From NCBI GenBank assembly GCA_903870275.1, contig CAIQCK010000008.1:33070-97069 (forward strand): a DNA stretch of 64,000 nucleotides, read 5' to 3'. A program made the position numbers and the translations under genes. This DNA is from an uncultured bacterium (GTDB lineage Bacteria > Verrucomicrobiota > Verrucomicrobiia > CAIQCK01). A model generated the notes under the pieces. That model was not told the origin of the DNA, did not search any database, and worked only from the letters and a program-made list of their open reading frames with translations. Below are positions 24,832-34,681 of the stretch, one piece after another (within the stretch, counting starts at the first letter, position 1; each line of letters starts with the position of its first letter).

Positions 24832-25129
24832 AAAACTACTTTGTCGTTATCAGGCTCCTACAGTTACTCTGGCACTCCGAGGGCGGAAATCAAAGAGATT
24901 AAGTTGCTCGTGGTTTTCCCCAACGCACCCGGCCAACACCCGGCGGCCGGCTGTGTGCGCACGTGAAGGCACCCTGCCCTTGACGCCATCGTCGGTGGTT
25001 TGGGCTGGAGTGAGAGCCGGCAAAGAAAAGCAGAACGGCGGACTACCGAAAAACAGACCGGGTTCTTTCAAGCATCAAATGAGTCCGCTTCAGCAACATC
25101 CTTGGAAGGCAAGGGAACTTCTGCCGCGC
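24832..25129. other. Intergenic region, no feature recognised
   Basis: About 300 bases between two minus-strand genes. I see no RNA gene, repeat or clear terminator; short open frames here have no coding character. Confidence 0.5.
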
Positions 25130-27346
25130 TCATTGCGCCGCTTCGCATTCCGCAACTTTTTCGCCGTAGAAGTCGTCCGTGAGCAGGCCTTCTTCAAAGA
25201 GAAGCTTGAGCTGCCGCACGCGGCCTGCGACCTGGTTCTTGGTGAACTTCTGGTTCTTCGCTTTTAATGCATCAGCGGCGGCCTTGGCTTTGGCCTGAAG
25301 TTCAGGCGTGAGTTCGCGCGGCACGCGTTTGGACGGAGATTCGTAAGAAGGATCGTAGACGAGAATCTTGAGGTCTTGAGCGGGGACCAGATGCCGCCAC
25401 AGGAAGGCTTGCATCCGGTCTTCCGCCGGGACGGCTTCGCGGACAATCTCTTTTCCGTCAATGGTCGCGCGGCCTTCGACGGTCAGATTGACGGGGTCGG
25501 GGATCGCCACGTCCGCCTTGAAGGCGATGCGCGCGATATTCTGAGTGCCCGACAGCGTGACGGGATAGGCGGTAAATCCGGCGGGAGGCTCTTTCAGGCC
25601 GATCTTGATGGGGCCGGTGAAGCCGTCTTTGCGAACGGCATAAACACTGAGCGAAGTGCTGTTCTTCTGCCGGAGGCTGGTGCTGGAGGCCACGACGCGT
25701 AGCGCGAAATCGGACTGCGGCGCGCTGATGCGCAAACGATAGGCGTATTCTTCGCCGCCACTGCGAGCGGCGTCGCCAATGTGGACGTAATAGGTGCCGT
25801 CCGCGGGCAGCTTGGTCATGAAATAGGAATCCGCATGGTGGGTGTTTACGCCCGCACCCAAGTCTTCACGATCGTCGCTGAATGCCAGCAACCGGCCCTT
25901 CGCGTCGGTGAGTTTGATCATGGAGTCCAGAGGCGAGTCGAGCCGGCGCGCATAAACTTCCGCAATGATCGTGTCTCCGGCGTTGCCGCTGAATTCGTAT
26001 ACGTCCCAGTCATCGGCCTTGTCAATGTGCCCGTTGATGATGATGGGCAGCTTTACCCTCTGGGCGTGCGCAATGTCGTTGTTGGGTTCGTTCTCAAAAC
26101 ATTCCGGCAACGTGTCCAGCATAAACGGCACGCGGTTGGAAACAAAGTCGTCTTTCGTCGTGGCGAGGGTTTGGATTCCCGGCGCGGCATCTTTGGGAGG
26201 AGGCGTCAACTGGGCCGACTCCAAGTTCCAGCCCTTTATTTTGATCGAAACCGGCTCGCCCACGCGGCCGCCCAGCGGGAAGATGCTGGTCACAAACGGC
26301 GTCTCGCCGATGGTAATGCGATAGACGAAATCCTCGCGTCCACGGTAAATGGCATCATAAACCGCGATCACATATTCGCCGTCCTTGGGAATCTGATACA
26401 TGACCACCGGATCGGGTTTGAACCGAAAATCGTCGTCATAGGCCAGTTCCCTGCCGTTCGCGTCGTAAAGCGCGAGCACTGGCTGAAACCATCCGGGAAC
26501 GGCATCGGCGATGTAGGGGATCAATTGCCGCGCCAGGGTGGTAATCACCAGCCGCTGGCCTTTGCGGGCCTCAAAGCGGTAACGATTCGTTTCGCCGGAA
26601 GCAATCTGGCCGTTGACAGTGCACGGCACGGTGACGCGGTCCTCGACCTCGTTCTCCGGTCTCTTGCGCTTGGCAAGCTCCTCCTTGCCAAGCACCTGTT
26701 TCGGACTTGTCAGCATGGGTTTCCGGCTGTATTCGGGCACTTGGCCGATGTGAAACGCCAGCGGGTTCGACGCGCCGCCGCGCGGCGTCACCAGTCGCAA
26801 TTCCCGTTCACCCGGCGCAGCGTCCGGAGCGATCGTGACCTCGATGAAAGCAAGGCTGCGAAGCGCATCGCTGGTCGGGAAAAGGTTATACTCGGTCATT
26901 CTCTTCTCGAGCCTGGCCATCAGATTGGATCGGGTCGCATCCACTGCTGCCAGCGTTCCCGCCGTCGCCGCCGAAGACATCATCATTTCACCTGACGTCG
27001 TCATCGCAGGCCCGGAAGTCATCATCGTCGAGGCAACCTGTGTCTTCGCACGTTTCAACTCCCTTAACTGCTCGGCCAGCAAACTGTACTCAATAGGGCC
27101 AATCGGCCGGTAATACTCGACCACTTTCGCCGTCACGCCCGAACCGGAGATAATCACGCCTTTGAGATCATCGAGATTCTGCCCGCCCAGTTTGATTCGG
27201 AACGTCGTGCCCTGCTGGCCGCCCGCGGGATAAACATAACCGATATACGGCCTCGCCTGCGCTCGCGCCGCCGGTGCCATCACCAACAAGCCTGCGAGGC
27301 CCACAACCACCATCAACCATTTGCCATTGCACATAAGCCGATCCAT
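25130..27346 (-). CDS. Secreted PPC-domain protein
   Basis: 738 residues from the ATG at 27346; an ATG at 27334 is also possible. A signal peptide (LMVVVGLAGLLVMAPAARA) leads into an Ig/IPT-like repeat (PYIGYVYPAGGQQGTTFRIK) and at least two pre-peptidase C-terminal (PPC) beta-sandwich domains. Their repeats are GETNRYRFEARKGQRLVITT and DKADDWDVYEFSGNAGDTII, with typical ends YVIAVYDAIYRGREDFVYRI and YYVHIGDAARSGGEEYAYRL. The C-terminus is Lys-rich and helical. It is the third gene of a DUF1549/1553, DUF1501, PPC operon, a recurring trio in Planctomycetota and Verrucomicrobiota whose biological role is not established. Confidence 0.8.
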   Translation of the reverse strand: MDRLMCNGKWLMVVVGLAGLLVMAPAARAQARPYIGYVYPAGGQQGTTFRIKLGGQNLDDLKGVIISGSGVTAKVVEYYRPIGPIEYSLLAEQLRELKRAKTQVASTMMTSGPAMTTSGEMMMSSAATAGTLAAVDATRSNLMARLEKRMTEYNLFPTSDALRSLAFIEVTIAPDAAPGERELRLVTPRGGASNPLAFHIGQVPEYSRKPMLTSPKQVLGKEELAKRKRPENEVEDRVTVPCTVNGQIASGETNRYRFEARKGQRLVITTLARQLIPYIADAVPGWFQPVLALYDANGRELAYDDDFRFKPDPVVMYQIPKDGEYVIAVYDAIYRGREDFVYRITIGETPFVTSIFPLGGRVGEPVSIKIKGWNLESAQLTPPPKDAAPGIQTLATTKDDFVSNRVPFMLDTLPECFENEPNNDIAHAQRVKLPIIINGHIDKADDWDVYEFSGNAGDTIIAEVYARRLDSPLDSMIKLTDAKGRLLAFSDDREDLGAGVNTHHADSYFMTKLPADGTYYVHIGDAARSGGEEYAYRLRISAPQSDFALRVVASSTSLRQKNSTSLSVYAVRKDGFTGPIKIGLKEPPAGFTAYPVTLSGTQNIARIAFKADVAIPDPVNLTVEGRATIDGKEIVREAVPAEDRMQAFLWRHLVPAQDLKILVYDPSYESPSKRVPRELTPELQAKAKAAADALKAKNQKFTKNQVAGRVRQLKLLFEEGLLTDDFYGEKVAECEAAQ

Positions 27347-27446
27347 GTTTACGCACAGGTTAAACCGATGAACGCGACCAAGTGCTGCGACACACCGGTC
27401 GTTCTTCGCGCCCTTCCGCACATTGTGCGGTCGCCGCCGTTTGCCA

Positions 27447-28811
27447 CTACATGATTTCCGTCAACAGCCCGCCTGACTTCACACCTTCCGATTCGTGGGG
27501 CAACACATGCGCTTCCAAGCCCATGGGATGCGGCAGCTTGGCTGTGGCGTCTATGCCTGCCAGCGCATAGATGCTGCCGAGAAGATCCACCGGATACACC
27601 GGCCGGTCCTTGACCTCTTCGCCCTTCGCGTCGGAGCAGCCAACTATATGGCCGCCCTTGAACCCGCCGCCGGCGACCAGCACGCTGAAGACGTTGCCGT
27701 AATGGTTGCGGCCGCCATTCCATGGCGGCTGCCAGTCCACCTTGGGGCCGCGACCGAACTCGCCGGTGCACCACACGATGGTGGTTTCCAACAAGCCGTG
27801 ATCTTTCAAGTCCTGCAAAAGCATGGCGAGCCCCTGGTCCAGCATCGGGCACTGCCGGCGCATGGTCGGGAAGTGATTGCTGTGCGTGTCCCAACCGCCG
27901 GGGAAATTGATCACGATGTAGGGAACGCCCGCCTCAACCATCCGGCGCGCCGCCAGGCACTCCTGCCCGAACATGTGGCGGCCATAGCGGTCCCGCAATT
28001 CCGATTTCTCCAGGGAAAGATCGAACACTTCCTTGCCTTTGCCGAGGATCAGTTCATACGCCGCTTTCTTGGCATCCTCAGACGACGCCAACTGTGGACT
28101 GGAGGCCATCGCGCTGCCCATCGTGTTCATCTTGTTGAGCAACTCGCGCCGGTTCTTCTGCCGGTCGTCGGTAATGCCGCGCGCCACGACGCCTTCCACC
28201 TCGAACCGTTGAGCGTTCGGGTCGCCGCCCGTGGCAAAGGGTTTGAACTTCGGTCCCAAAAAGCCCTCTTCGGAGAACCGCCCCTGCGCTTGCGTCAACA
28301 CCACGTAGGGCGGAATCAGGCCCTTGTATTCCTTGCCCTTGAACATCGCGAAGACCGCGCCAACGCTCGGATAGGCCAGCCGCTCGCCGGGCGTGTGGCC
28401 GGTTTGCATCAAATAGGCGGCGGTTTCATGGCCGTTGTTGCGGTGGGTCATGCTGCGAATGATCGAGTACTTGTCCGCCTGTTTCGCGAGCAGCGGAAAC
28501 AATTCGCCGACCTGGATGCCATCCACATTGGTCGGGATCGCCTTCGCGAACTCGCCCATGTATTCGTAGCCCGCCTCCGGCTTGGGATCCCACGTGTCGT
28601 TGTGCGACATGCCGCCCCAGAGGAAAATCTGGATGACAGACTTGGCCTTGGCGGCCTTGACGGCGGGCTTGGCCGAAGCCGTGACAGCCGCCATCGCGCC
28701 GGGCGCCAGCCGTTCGGCCAGCATCAATCCTGCTGTCCCATACAGTCCCCGGCGCAACACTTCGCGTCGGGAGATGTGTTTCCGGTTTTCCAAACTGTGG
28801 CTCGCGTTCAT
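27447..28811 (-). CDS. DUF1501 protein (Tat signal)
   Basis: 454 residues from the ATG at 28811, preceded by AGGAAG. The N-terminus ISRREVLRRGLYGTAGLMLA is a twin-arginine signal. The core resembles alkaline-phosphatase/sulfatase-like DUF1501 proteins: IQIFLWGGMSHNDTWDPKPE near the start, RSMTHRNNGHETAAYLMQTG, INFPGGWDTHSNHFPTMRRQ, and TIVWCTGEFGRGPKVDWQPP, with conserved Asp, His and Asn residues suited to metal binding. The preceding DUF1549/1553 gene lies 72 bases upstream on the same strand. Family enzymatic activity is not established. Confidence 0.85.
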   Translation of the reverse strand: MNASHSLENRKHISRREVLRRGLYGTAGLMLAERLAPGAMAAVTASAKPAVKAAKAKSVIQIFLWGGMSHNDTWDPKPEAGYEYMGEFAKAIPTNVDGIQVGELFPLLAKQADKYSIIRSMTHRNNGHETAAYLMQTGHTPGERLAYPSVGAVFAMFKGKEYKGLIPPYVVLTQAQGRFSEEGFLGPKFKPFATGGDPNAQRFEVEGVVARGITDDRQKNRRELLNKMNTMGSAMASSPQLASSEDAKKAAYELILGKGKEVFDLSLEKSELRDRYGRHMFGQECLAARRMVEAGVPYIVINFPGGWDTHSNHFPTMRRQCPMLDQGLAMLLQDLKDHGLLETTIVWCTGEFGRGPKVDWQPPWNGGRNHYGNVFSVLVAGGGFKGGHIVGCSDAKGEEVKDRPVYPVDLLGSIYALAGIDATAKLPHPMGLEAHVLPHESEGVKSGGLLTEIM

Positions 28812-28883
28812 GGTTTTACTTCCTTTCATTCTCATCCAGTTGCGTTGCTGTTGACCGCACATTCTCCAAAAATTTCGCAGCAC

Positions 28884-30647
28884 TCAATGCCGATACAAAA
28901 ACTCGGTGCTGTTGATCAATGACCACGCGACGTCCACCCAATCGTCGCGCCGTTTCACGATTACGGTCTTGTCGGGCTGCGGAACCGACTTGCCGTCCTT
29001 CTTCACCGACGGCTGCTTGATGTACTGAACCTGGCCGTAAGACTCCAGGTTCTTCACCTCGTCCGGTGTCGGAAAACGCGAGAGGATGGTCAGGTAAAGC
29101 TCCTCGATGATTTCGCCTTCTTTTCGCCCCGACTCAAAAATCGCCCTGATCTTGGGACCTTGATCGAGCTTGCGCTGGATGTGGCTGGAGTTCAACAGGT
29201 GCAGCCACTGGGCCGAGACGGGTTTGTTGTTGCGTTCATTCTCCATGCCCGTGGCGCGCGCGGAACGACCGAACAACGCCAGGAACGGACTGGTGATGCT
29301 GCCGTCGGCGATCGCAATCGCCGGCTTGTCATCGGGTATGTAGGTAAACGGCTCCGGAATGGGGCTGGTGTAAAGGTCCGACGCCCCGGTGATTTTGTTG
29401 ATGGCGTCAATCAACACCTCCGCATCGAGCCGCCGCAACGAGTAGCTTGCAAAATTCGCGTCGGCTTCCGGCGTGGTCACTCGCGGCATGGCGGAAAATT
29501 GGTAAGTCTTGGAATTCAAGATCAACCGGTAGAGCCGCTTGAGGTCGTAGTGGCCGGTGACAAATTCCTTCTCCAGATAGGCCAGCAACGCGGGATTGCT
29601 CGGCGGGTTGTCCGGCCGAATGTCATCCGGCTCGTGAATGATGCCGCGGCCCATCAGCCACGCCCAGACGCGATTTACGATGCTGCGTGTGAACCACGGA
29701 TTTTTCGGCGTGATCAGCCAGTCGGCGAAAACTTCGCGCGGATCGCGGTCCGGGCGCAAGGTCACTGCCTTGCCGTCCGGGAAGACCGCTTCCAGCGGCA
29801 CGCTGTTGGACGTCGGCGCCGCGGACAATTGAGCCACGCTGTTGGACGGCTGTGCAACCGCGTTGATGGAGGCCAGCCCGGGCGCGCTATTGGCATCCAC
29901 AAAACTGGAGTCCAGAGGAGACCAGAACACCTGCTCCTCTTTCCACTCGTTGGTCGGCTTGTAACGGATCTGCGAGAAGAAGGCCGACATGCCGGCCAGC
30001 TTGTTCGTCGGCCAGGAATCGGTTCGCGTTCCCATGAACGCCAACGCCACCGCGCCGGCGATGCCTTCCGGCGTCCGGTTCTGGATGGCGCGATAGAAGT
30101 TGACCGGCCCGACGCGGAAGTTGCTGCCGCTGGAGGTGAGCAACTCGCGCGCAAACTTGTCATACGGCTTGTTCTCCGTGATGGACTCATGGACCCAGCG
30201 ATGATACGCCTGCGCCGCGTTGGGCCAGAGGTTGACGGGGAACTCCGCCTTGATGCGCAGGATGTCGCCCCATTTCATGGACCAGTAATCCGCGAACTCA
30301 TCCCGTTCCAGCAACCGGTCAATCAGGACGTGGCGTTTGTTTTTGTCCGGATTCTCGATGAACTCCCGGACCTCTTTCACCGTGGGCAATGTGCCGATCA
30401 CATCCAGGTAGGCGCGCCGGACAAACACCGCATCGGAGCAAAGCACCGGCTGGATGTTCAACTGCTTCAACTTGCTGAAAACCAGCTTGTCAATCTGGCC
30501 TTCGGGCGTCAAAGCACTCGAGCTTTCAAAAACATTCGGCCCCGTTGCCGACGCCGCAACTCCGCTCGCGACCGCCAGAAAACTCACCAGCGAGATCAAC
30601 GGCGTCCTCAGCCTCGCCGCCGTTGCAACCGACACGTCAAAACGCAT
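28884..30647 (-). CDS. DUF1549/DUF1553 protein
   Basis: 587 residues from the ATG at 30647, with a hydrophobic signal-like N-terminus. DUF1549 covers about 50-230 (CSDAVFVRRAYLDVIGTLPT, DRLLERDEFADYWSMKWGDI), and DUF1553 about 310-580 (TPKNPWFTRSIVNRVWAWLM, YRLILNSKTYQFSAMPRVT, SLRRLDAEVLIDAINKITGA, LYLTILSRFPTPDEVKNLES, ending AWSLINSTEFLYRH). The planctomycete cytochrome c-like domain often found at the N-terminus is absent, as no CxxCH is present. It heads an operon with DUF1501 and PPC genes; together they may process polymer or protein at the cell surface, which is inference. Confidence 0.85.
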   Translation of the reverse strand: MRFDVSVATAARLRTPLISLVSFLAVASGVAASATGPNVFESSSALTPEGQIDKLVFSKLKQLNIQPVLCSDAVFVRRAYLDVIGTLPTVKEVREFIENPDKNKRHVLIDRLLERDEFADYWSMKWGDILRIKAEFPVNLWPNAAQAYHRWVHESITENKPYDKFARELLTSSGSNFRVGPVNFYRAIQNRTPEGIAGAVALAFMGTRTDSWPTNKLAGMSAFFSQIRYKPTNEWKEEQVFWSPLDSSFVDANSAPGLASINAVAQPSNSVAQLSAAPTSNSVPLEAVFPDGKAVTLRPDRDPREVFADWLITPKNPWFTRSIVNRVWAWLMGRGIIHEPDDIRPDNPPSNPALLAYLEKEFVTGHYDLKRLYRLILNSKTYQFSAMPRVTTPEADANFASYSLRRLDAEVLIDAINKITGASDLYTSPIPEPFTYIPDDKPAIAIADGSITSPFLALFGRSARATGMENERNNKPVSAQWLHLLNSSHIQRKLDQGPKIRAIFESGRKEGEIIEELYLTILSRFPTPDEVKNLESYGQVQYIKQPSVKKDGKSVPQPDKTVIVKRRDDWVDVAWSLINSTEFLYRH

Positions 30648-30897
30648 GCGCTTCAAGCCTTTCTTTTGAACCACCCAACGCGCTCCCAACGCTCCCTGCG
30701 GAACGCGATCGAAGTTCGGCAACCTTCACAGTGCTCAACATCCATCTCCATAATGCGCCCAGTCGTCGCCGTCCTCAATGACCCAAAAGTATCATCAAGA
30801 TCGCGCGCTCCGACGGCTGGAATGAGGCTTGGAGGCTTCGCCGCAACCTTGGAGGTTGCAAGCGGACGCGGAACTGGCTTAACTGCTGTCTGTCGCT
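30648..30897. promoter_or_regulatory. Divergent promoter region with short repeats
   Basis: 250 bases between a minus-strand operon and the plus-strand two-component system, so both promoters must lie here. A short repeated motif (CTTGGAGG, around 30830-30860) is visible, but no reliable -35/-10 pair. Confidence 0.35.
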
Positions 30898-33072
30898 GTG
30901 AACTGGCTGACCCAAACGAAGTTGGCCGGGAGCTGCCTGGCGGCGGTTTCCCTGCTCGCGTGGCCGTCGGATTCCCCGGCCCAAGCCGTGGCTTTGCCAT
31001 CGCCGACGCTGTCGGTGCTGACCAACGTCGTGCAGGTGAAGCGGCTTTCCCTCAAAGAAGCCGAGCGGCATCATCCGGTGCGGCTGCGCGGCGTGGTGAC
31101 GTATTTCGAGTGGAACCCGGACTGGCAGCTTTACACCGCCATCCTGCAGGACGAAACCGGCGGCATCTCCTTCTCGCCGGGCCGGACGGGCCCGGATGTG
31201 TTGAAACTGAAACCAGGACAACAAATCGAGATCGAAGGTGTCTCGGCGCAGGGGCCGTTCGTGCCGGAAGTCCGCGGCACGGCAAAATTCGGCGCGCCGG
31301 TCCGCGCCAAGGTGCTTGGCGTCGTGCCCGAGCCGGATGCCCAATCGCTCACGCCCGAGCAGATGGCCAATCCCTTCAACGAGGATGAATGGGTCGAGGT
31401 CAAGGGCGTGGTGCGGCGGGTGACGACGCGGGCCGGGCCGAAGGCGGGCCGCATCATGGTGGATTTCAGCACCGCCAGCGGCACCTTTCGCGCCATCGTG
31501 CCCACGCAGGCGGCGCCGATCAAAGCGCCCCTCAATCTCGTCGGCGCGGCGGTGGCGGTGCGCGGGGTGTTCGCCGGCATCTACAACGAGAAACGCCGGA
31601 TCGTCGGCGCGCACATCATGGTGTCGGCGCTAGACCACATCATCGTCGAGGAAGCCGGCGCCGACGCGGCGTTCAAACTGCCGCTGCTGACGGCTTCGTC
31701 GTTGATGCAATTCCGCCCGGACATGTCGTCGCGCGTGCATGTCAGCGGCGTGGTCACGCTGTTCGAGCCGGGGAGCCGTCTTTACCTGCGGGACAACACT
31801 GGGCCCCTTCGCATCGAGACGCCGGAGACGAACCCGTTGCGGCCCGGAGATCGTGTCGAGGTGGTCGGCTTTCCCGCTTTCAGCGACGGCGCACCGCTGC
31901 TGCTGAACGCGTTCCTGAAAAGAGTCGGCGGCGGCCCGCCGCCCAAACCCAGGAGCATCACCGTCGCGCAGGCGAGCAGCGGTGAATTCGACGGCGAACT
32001 GGTGCGGCTGGACGGCGTGCTGCTGGATCAACTCGTGCGCCCCGAAAACGTGATCTTGATGTTGCAAAGCGGCGACACGGTGTTCTCGGCGCACTTTGCC
32101 GAGGGCGCGGCGAGGACCAACGCGCCCTCGCTGACGCTGGACAGTTGGGTGCAGATTTCCGGCGTGTGCCTCAATGAGTTCCGATACTCGCCCGAACCGC
32201 GGCCCAAGCCGCCGCAGTGGCGGCCGGTGTCGTTTCACGTCGTGCTGCGCGGCCCGCGCGACGTCGTGCTGCTTCGCGAGCCGCCGTGGTGGACGCCCCA
32301 ACGAATCCTCTGGGGCATGGGTCTGCTGGTGGCGGCGGTGCTTGTCGTGCTCGGCTGGGTGGCCGTGTTGCGGCGGCAGGTCGCGTCGCAAACGCGCGTC
32401 ATCCAGCAAAAGATCCAGCGCGAGGTGCTGATGGAGGAACGTTCGCGCATCGCGCGCGACTTGCACGACACGCTGGAACAACAACTGGCGCTCATCGGCG
32501 TGCAGATTGACTCGTCGCTGGCGCGGCTCGCCGAGTCGCCCGCGCTGGCAACCAAGTCGCTCGAACTGGCGCTGGCCGTGGTGCGCCACACGCACGAGGA
32601 GACGCGCCGGTCCGTCTGGGACCTGCGCTCGGTAGCGTTGGAACAAGGCGGGCTGGCGGAGGCTTTGCGGCAATTGCCCGGCGTCGACAACGCGACGCAG
32701 CATCAAATCGAAGTCACCACTCACGGCCAGCCGCGGCGGCTGCCCGTGGTGGTGGAAACAAACCTGATGCGTGTCGCGCAGGAGGCCATCACCAACGCCA
32801 TCAAGCACAGCGGTGGCTCCCGCATCGAGGTGAACTTGGATTACGCCGAGCGCGAGGTGACGTTGCGCGTGCGGGACAACGGACGCGGTTTCGACCCGGA
32901 GAAAATCATGCCGGCCAGCAGCGGGCGGTTCGGCCTGATTGGCATGCGCGAACGCGCGGAGAAAATGAACGCGGTTTTTTCCTTATTGAGCCAGCCCGGA
33001 CAAACGACGGAAATCAAAGTCACCGTGCCGCTGACCGGCGGCGCGGTGGAGAATGCAGTGCCAACATTATGA
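30898..33072 (+). CDS. Membrane histidine kinase, NarL type
   Basis: 724 residues, GTG start. A signal/anchor (about 1-29) is followed by three OB-fold-like sensor repeats starting at VRLRGVVTYFEWNPDWQLYT, VHVSGVVTLFEPGSRLYLRD and VRLDGVLLDQLV, all of which should lie outside the membrane. A transmembrane segment covers 468-491. The HisKA_3 dimerisation helix has the phospho-acceptor H523 in ARDLHDTLEQQLAL, and the ATPase has EAITNAIKHSGG and DNGRGFD boxes. The ligand is unknown. The last bases overlap the response-regulator start (ATGA), so the two form a co-translated pair. Confidence 0.88.
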   Translation: MNWLTQTKLAGSCLAAVSLLAWPSDSPAQAVALPSPTLSVLTNVVQVKRLSLKEAERHHPVRLRGVVTYFEWNPDWQLYTAILQDETGGISFSPGRTGPDVLKLKPGQQIEIEGVSAQGPFVPEVRGTAKFGAPVRAKVLGVVPEPDAQSLTPEQMANPFNEDEWVEVKGVVRRVTTRAGPKAGRIMVDFSTASGTFRAIVPTQAAPIKAPLNLVGAAVAVRGVFAGIYNEKRRIVGAHIMVSALDHIIVEEAGADAAFKLPLLTASSLMQFRPDMSSRVHVSGVVTLFEPGSRLYLRDNTGPLRIETPETNPLRPGDRVEVVGFPAFSDGAPLLLNAFLKRVGGGPPPKPRSITVAQASSGEFDGELVRLDGVLLDQLVRPENVILMLQSGDTVFSAHFAEGAARTNAPSLTLDSWVQISGVCLNEFRYSPEPRPKPPQWRPVSFHVVLRGPRDVVLLREPPWWTPQRILWGMGLLVAAVLVVLGWVAVLRRQVASQTRVIQQKIQREVLMEERSRIARDLHDTLEQQLALIGVQIDSSLARLAESPALATKSLELALAVVRHTHEETRRSVWDLRSVALEQGGLAEALRQLPGVDNATQHQIEVTTHGQPRRLPVVVETNLMRVAQEAITNAIKHSGGSRIEVNLDYAEREVTLRVRDNGRGFDPEKIMPASSGRFGLIGMRERAEKMNAVFSLLSQPGQTTEIKVTVPLTGGAVENAVPTL

Positions 33073-33701
33073 AGCTCGAACGCAAATTTCGCCTCCTGCT
33101 GGTGGACGACCACGCGGTCATTCGCATGGGACTGACCGGCTCGCTGAACCTCGAACCCGACCTGGCAGTGATCGCGGAGGCGAGCAAAGGCGGCCAGGCC
33201 ATCGAACTGTATCGCAAACATCGCCCTGACGTGGTGCTGATGGATTTCCGTCTGCCCGACATGACCGGCGTTGAAGCGACCAAGGTGATCTGCCGCGAGT
33301 TTCCTGACGCGCGTGTGCTCATGCTGACCGTGCACGAGGGCGAAGAGGACGTTTACCAGGCCATGCAGGCAGGCGCGCTCGGCTACGTTCAGAAATCCAT
33401 CGGCTGGCGCGAGCTCCTCGCCGCCATCCGCAGCGTCGCAGAGAGCCAACGCTACCTGCCCCCGGAGTTGGCCGCGCGCTTGAAGGAACGTCTCAGCCGC
33501 GAGCCGCTCAGCGAGCGCGAACTGGAGGTGCTCCACTTCATCGTGCGCGGCCAGTCCAACAAGGAAATCGGCGTCTCGCTCAACATCTCCGACGTCACCG
33601 TCAAACGCCACATCACCCACATTCTGGAAAAACTCCGTGTGCTCGACCGCACCCAGGCCGCCATCGCCGCCATCCAGCGCGGCATCATTCATCTGGATTA
33701 G
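33069..33701 (+). CDS. NarL/LuxR-family response regulator
   Basis: 210 residues. Receiver domain: acidic pair in LLLVDDHAV, phospho-acceptor Asp in VVLMDFRLPDMTG (about residue 56-57), the Thr in MLTVHEG and Lys in YVQKSIG. A LuxR-type HTH follows (LSERELEVLHFIVRGQSNKE, then the recognition helix SDVTVKRHITHILEKL). It is co-translated with the kinase and presumably regulates transcription in response to it; targets are unknown. Confidence 0.92.
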   Translation: MKLERKFRLLLVDDHAVIRMGLTGSLNLEPDLAVIAEASKGGQAIELYRKHRPDVVLMDFRLPDMTGVEATKVICREFPDARVLMLTVHEGEEDVYQAMQAGALGYVQKSIGWRELLAAIRSVAESQRYLPPELAARLKERLSREPLSERELEVLHFIVRGQSNKEIGVSLNISDVTVKRHITHILEKLRVLDRTQAAIAAIQRGIIHLD

Positions 33702-33795
33702 CCGATTCTCGAAAAGGGATTCAAGGGGAAGCTGTTGGTGCCGCGGCGGCGGTAACAACACCGACGCCGCTTGAGGTATTGAGCGAACTTGACAA

Positions 33796-34437
33796 TTAGG
33801 GTGAACGACGGGAGTCAGCCGCTGCGGACGCGGAGATCTCCTCCGAGCGTAACGGCTGTCGCCCGTTCGCCCCATCCTGCGGGTTGGATGTCTTCTTCTT
33901 GTTGCGTCGAATCCAGGCACCGTGAACCACAAAAAGCAAAACGGTGCCAACCAAGCCCCCTAATACAAAGGGCGTCGGGCTGAAAACGGCGATGAGGGCA
34001 ACCGGAACCGCAACGACAAGATACTGGCAGGTCGAAATAGCTAATGCCAAAGAATGTGCCATGGCAATCTGCCCTGAGATCTCCTCAGTGCTTTGAGCAA
34101 GTCGTCGAAAGATCAGGATGTTGGACAGATGCCTCCCGACGATCATACCGTAGAAGACGAAGAGACAACCGAAAAGCCCCTCGGCGAGAGGATCAGGGAT
34201 GCAGCCGGATTCCAGAATCCCCGCCAAACCACCTGTGACAAGAAGAGTGAGAAGAATATGACGGGGATTCAGCCATTTTTTTCGGCTGATCGATTCCTGC
34301 CATATGGGGTTGAGTTCGTAGTGCTGCGTTTTGAAATGTCTGTTGTATCCCCTCTCCTTCAAAACGGCGCCCAGAACAGTCAGAAAATAGTCTGAGAGCA
34401 TCAGAAGCGGCAGCAATACGACTTGAGGGTACTTCAT
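33796..34437 (-). CDS. Multi-pass membrane protein of unknown function
   Basis: 213 residues from the ATG at 34437. Four to five hydrophobic segments are visible (VVLLPLLMLSDYFLTVLGAV, HILLTLLVTGGLAGILES, a Cys/Phe-rich segment near 105, and ALAISTCQYLVVAVPVALIA with a following FVLGGLVGTVLLFVVHGAWI). A basic, Ser-rich tail ends it. No domain recognised. Its local base composition looks less GC-rich than its neighbours, which may indicate acquisition by transfer. It is convergent with the response regulator. Confidence 0.65.
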   Translation of the reverse strand: MKYPQVVLLPLLMLSDYFLTVLGAVLKERGYNRHFKTQHYELNPIWQESISRKKWLNPRHILLTLLVTGGLAGILESGCIPDPLAEGLFGCLFVFYGMIVGRHLSNILIFRRLAQSTEEISGQIAMAHSLALAISTCQYLVVAVPVALIAVFSPTPFVLGGLVGTVLLFVVHGAWIRRNKKKTSNPQDGANGRQPLRSEEISASAAADSRRSP

Positions 34438-34681
34438 TTTAGTGCGCGTCTTAAGTCCCACATGTGTTCGACGTCCCAATGGACGTCATGCAAGGCGACA
34501 GGCGGAATGTCGCGCCCGCTTTTTGGCGTGTCCAGAATATTTTACACGCTGGGCGGGTTCGTTGTTGAATCCCAACGGGATTCCTCCCGCCTTGCCGGAC
34601 GAGGAACAAAAACAGGCCGATGACACCCCCCGCGCGCGGCTTGACACGTTTCACGCGGGCGCACGGTTTGCAACATCCCTT
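34438..34681. other. Intergenic region downstream of coxD
   Basis: About 245 bases with the GAATCCC palindrome and no obvious gene. No clear intrinsic terminator follows coxD. Confidence 0.4.
34567..34583. repeat. Short palindrome GAATCCC-GGGATTC
   Basis: GAATCCC, loop AAC, GGGATTC, in the gap between the membrane protein and the cox operon end. It resembles dispersed palindromes of the same phylum; not followed by a U-tract. Confidence 0.4.

Noticed and set aside
29160..31388. A 742-residue open frame on the plus strand
   Set aside because: Covers the DUF1549/1553 gene in antisense and runs into the kinase in another frame; low complexity and Arg-rich.
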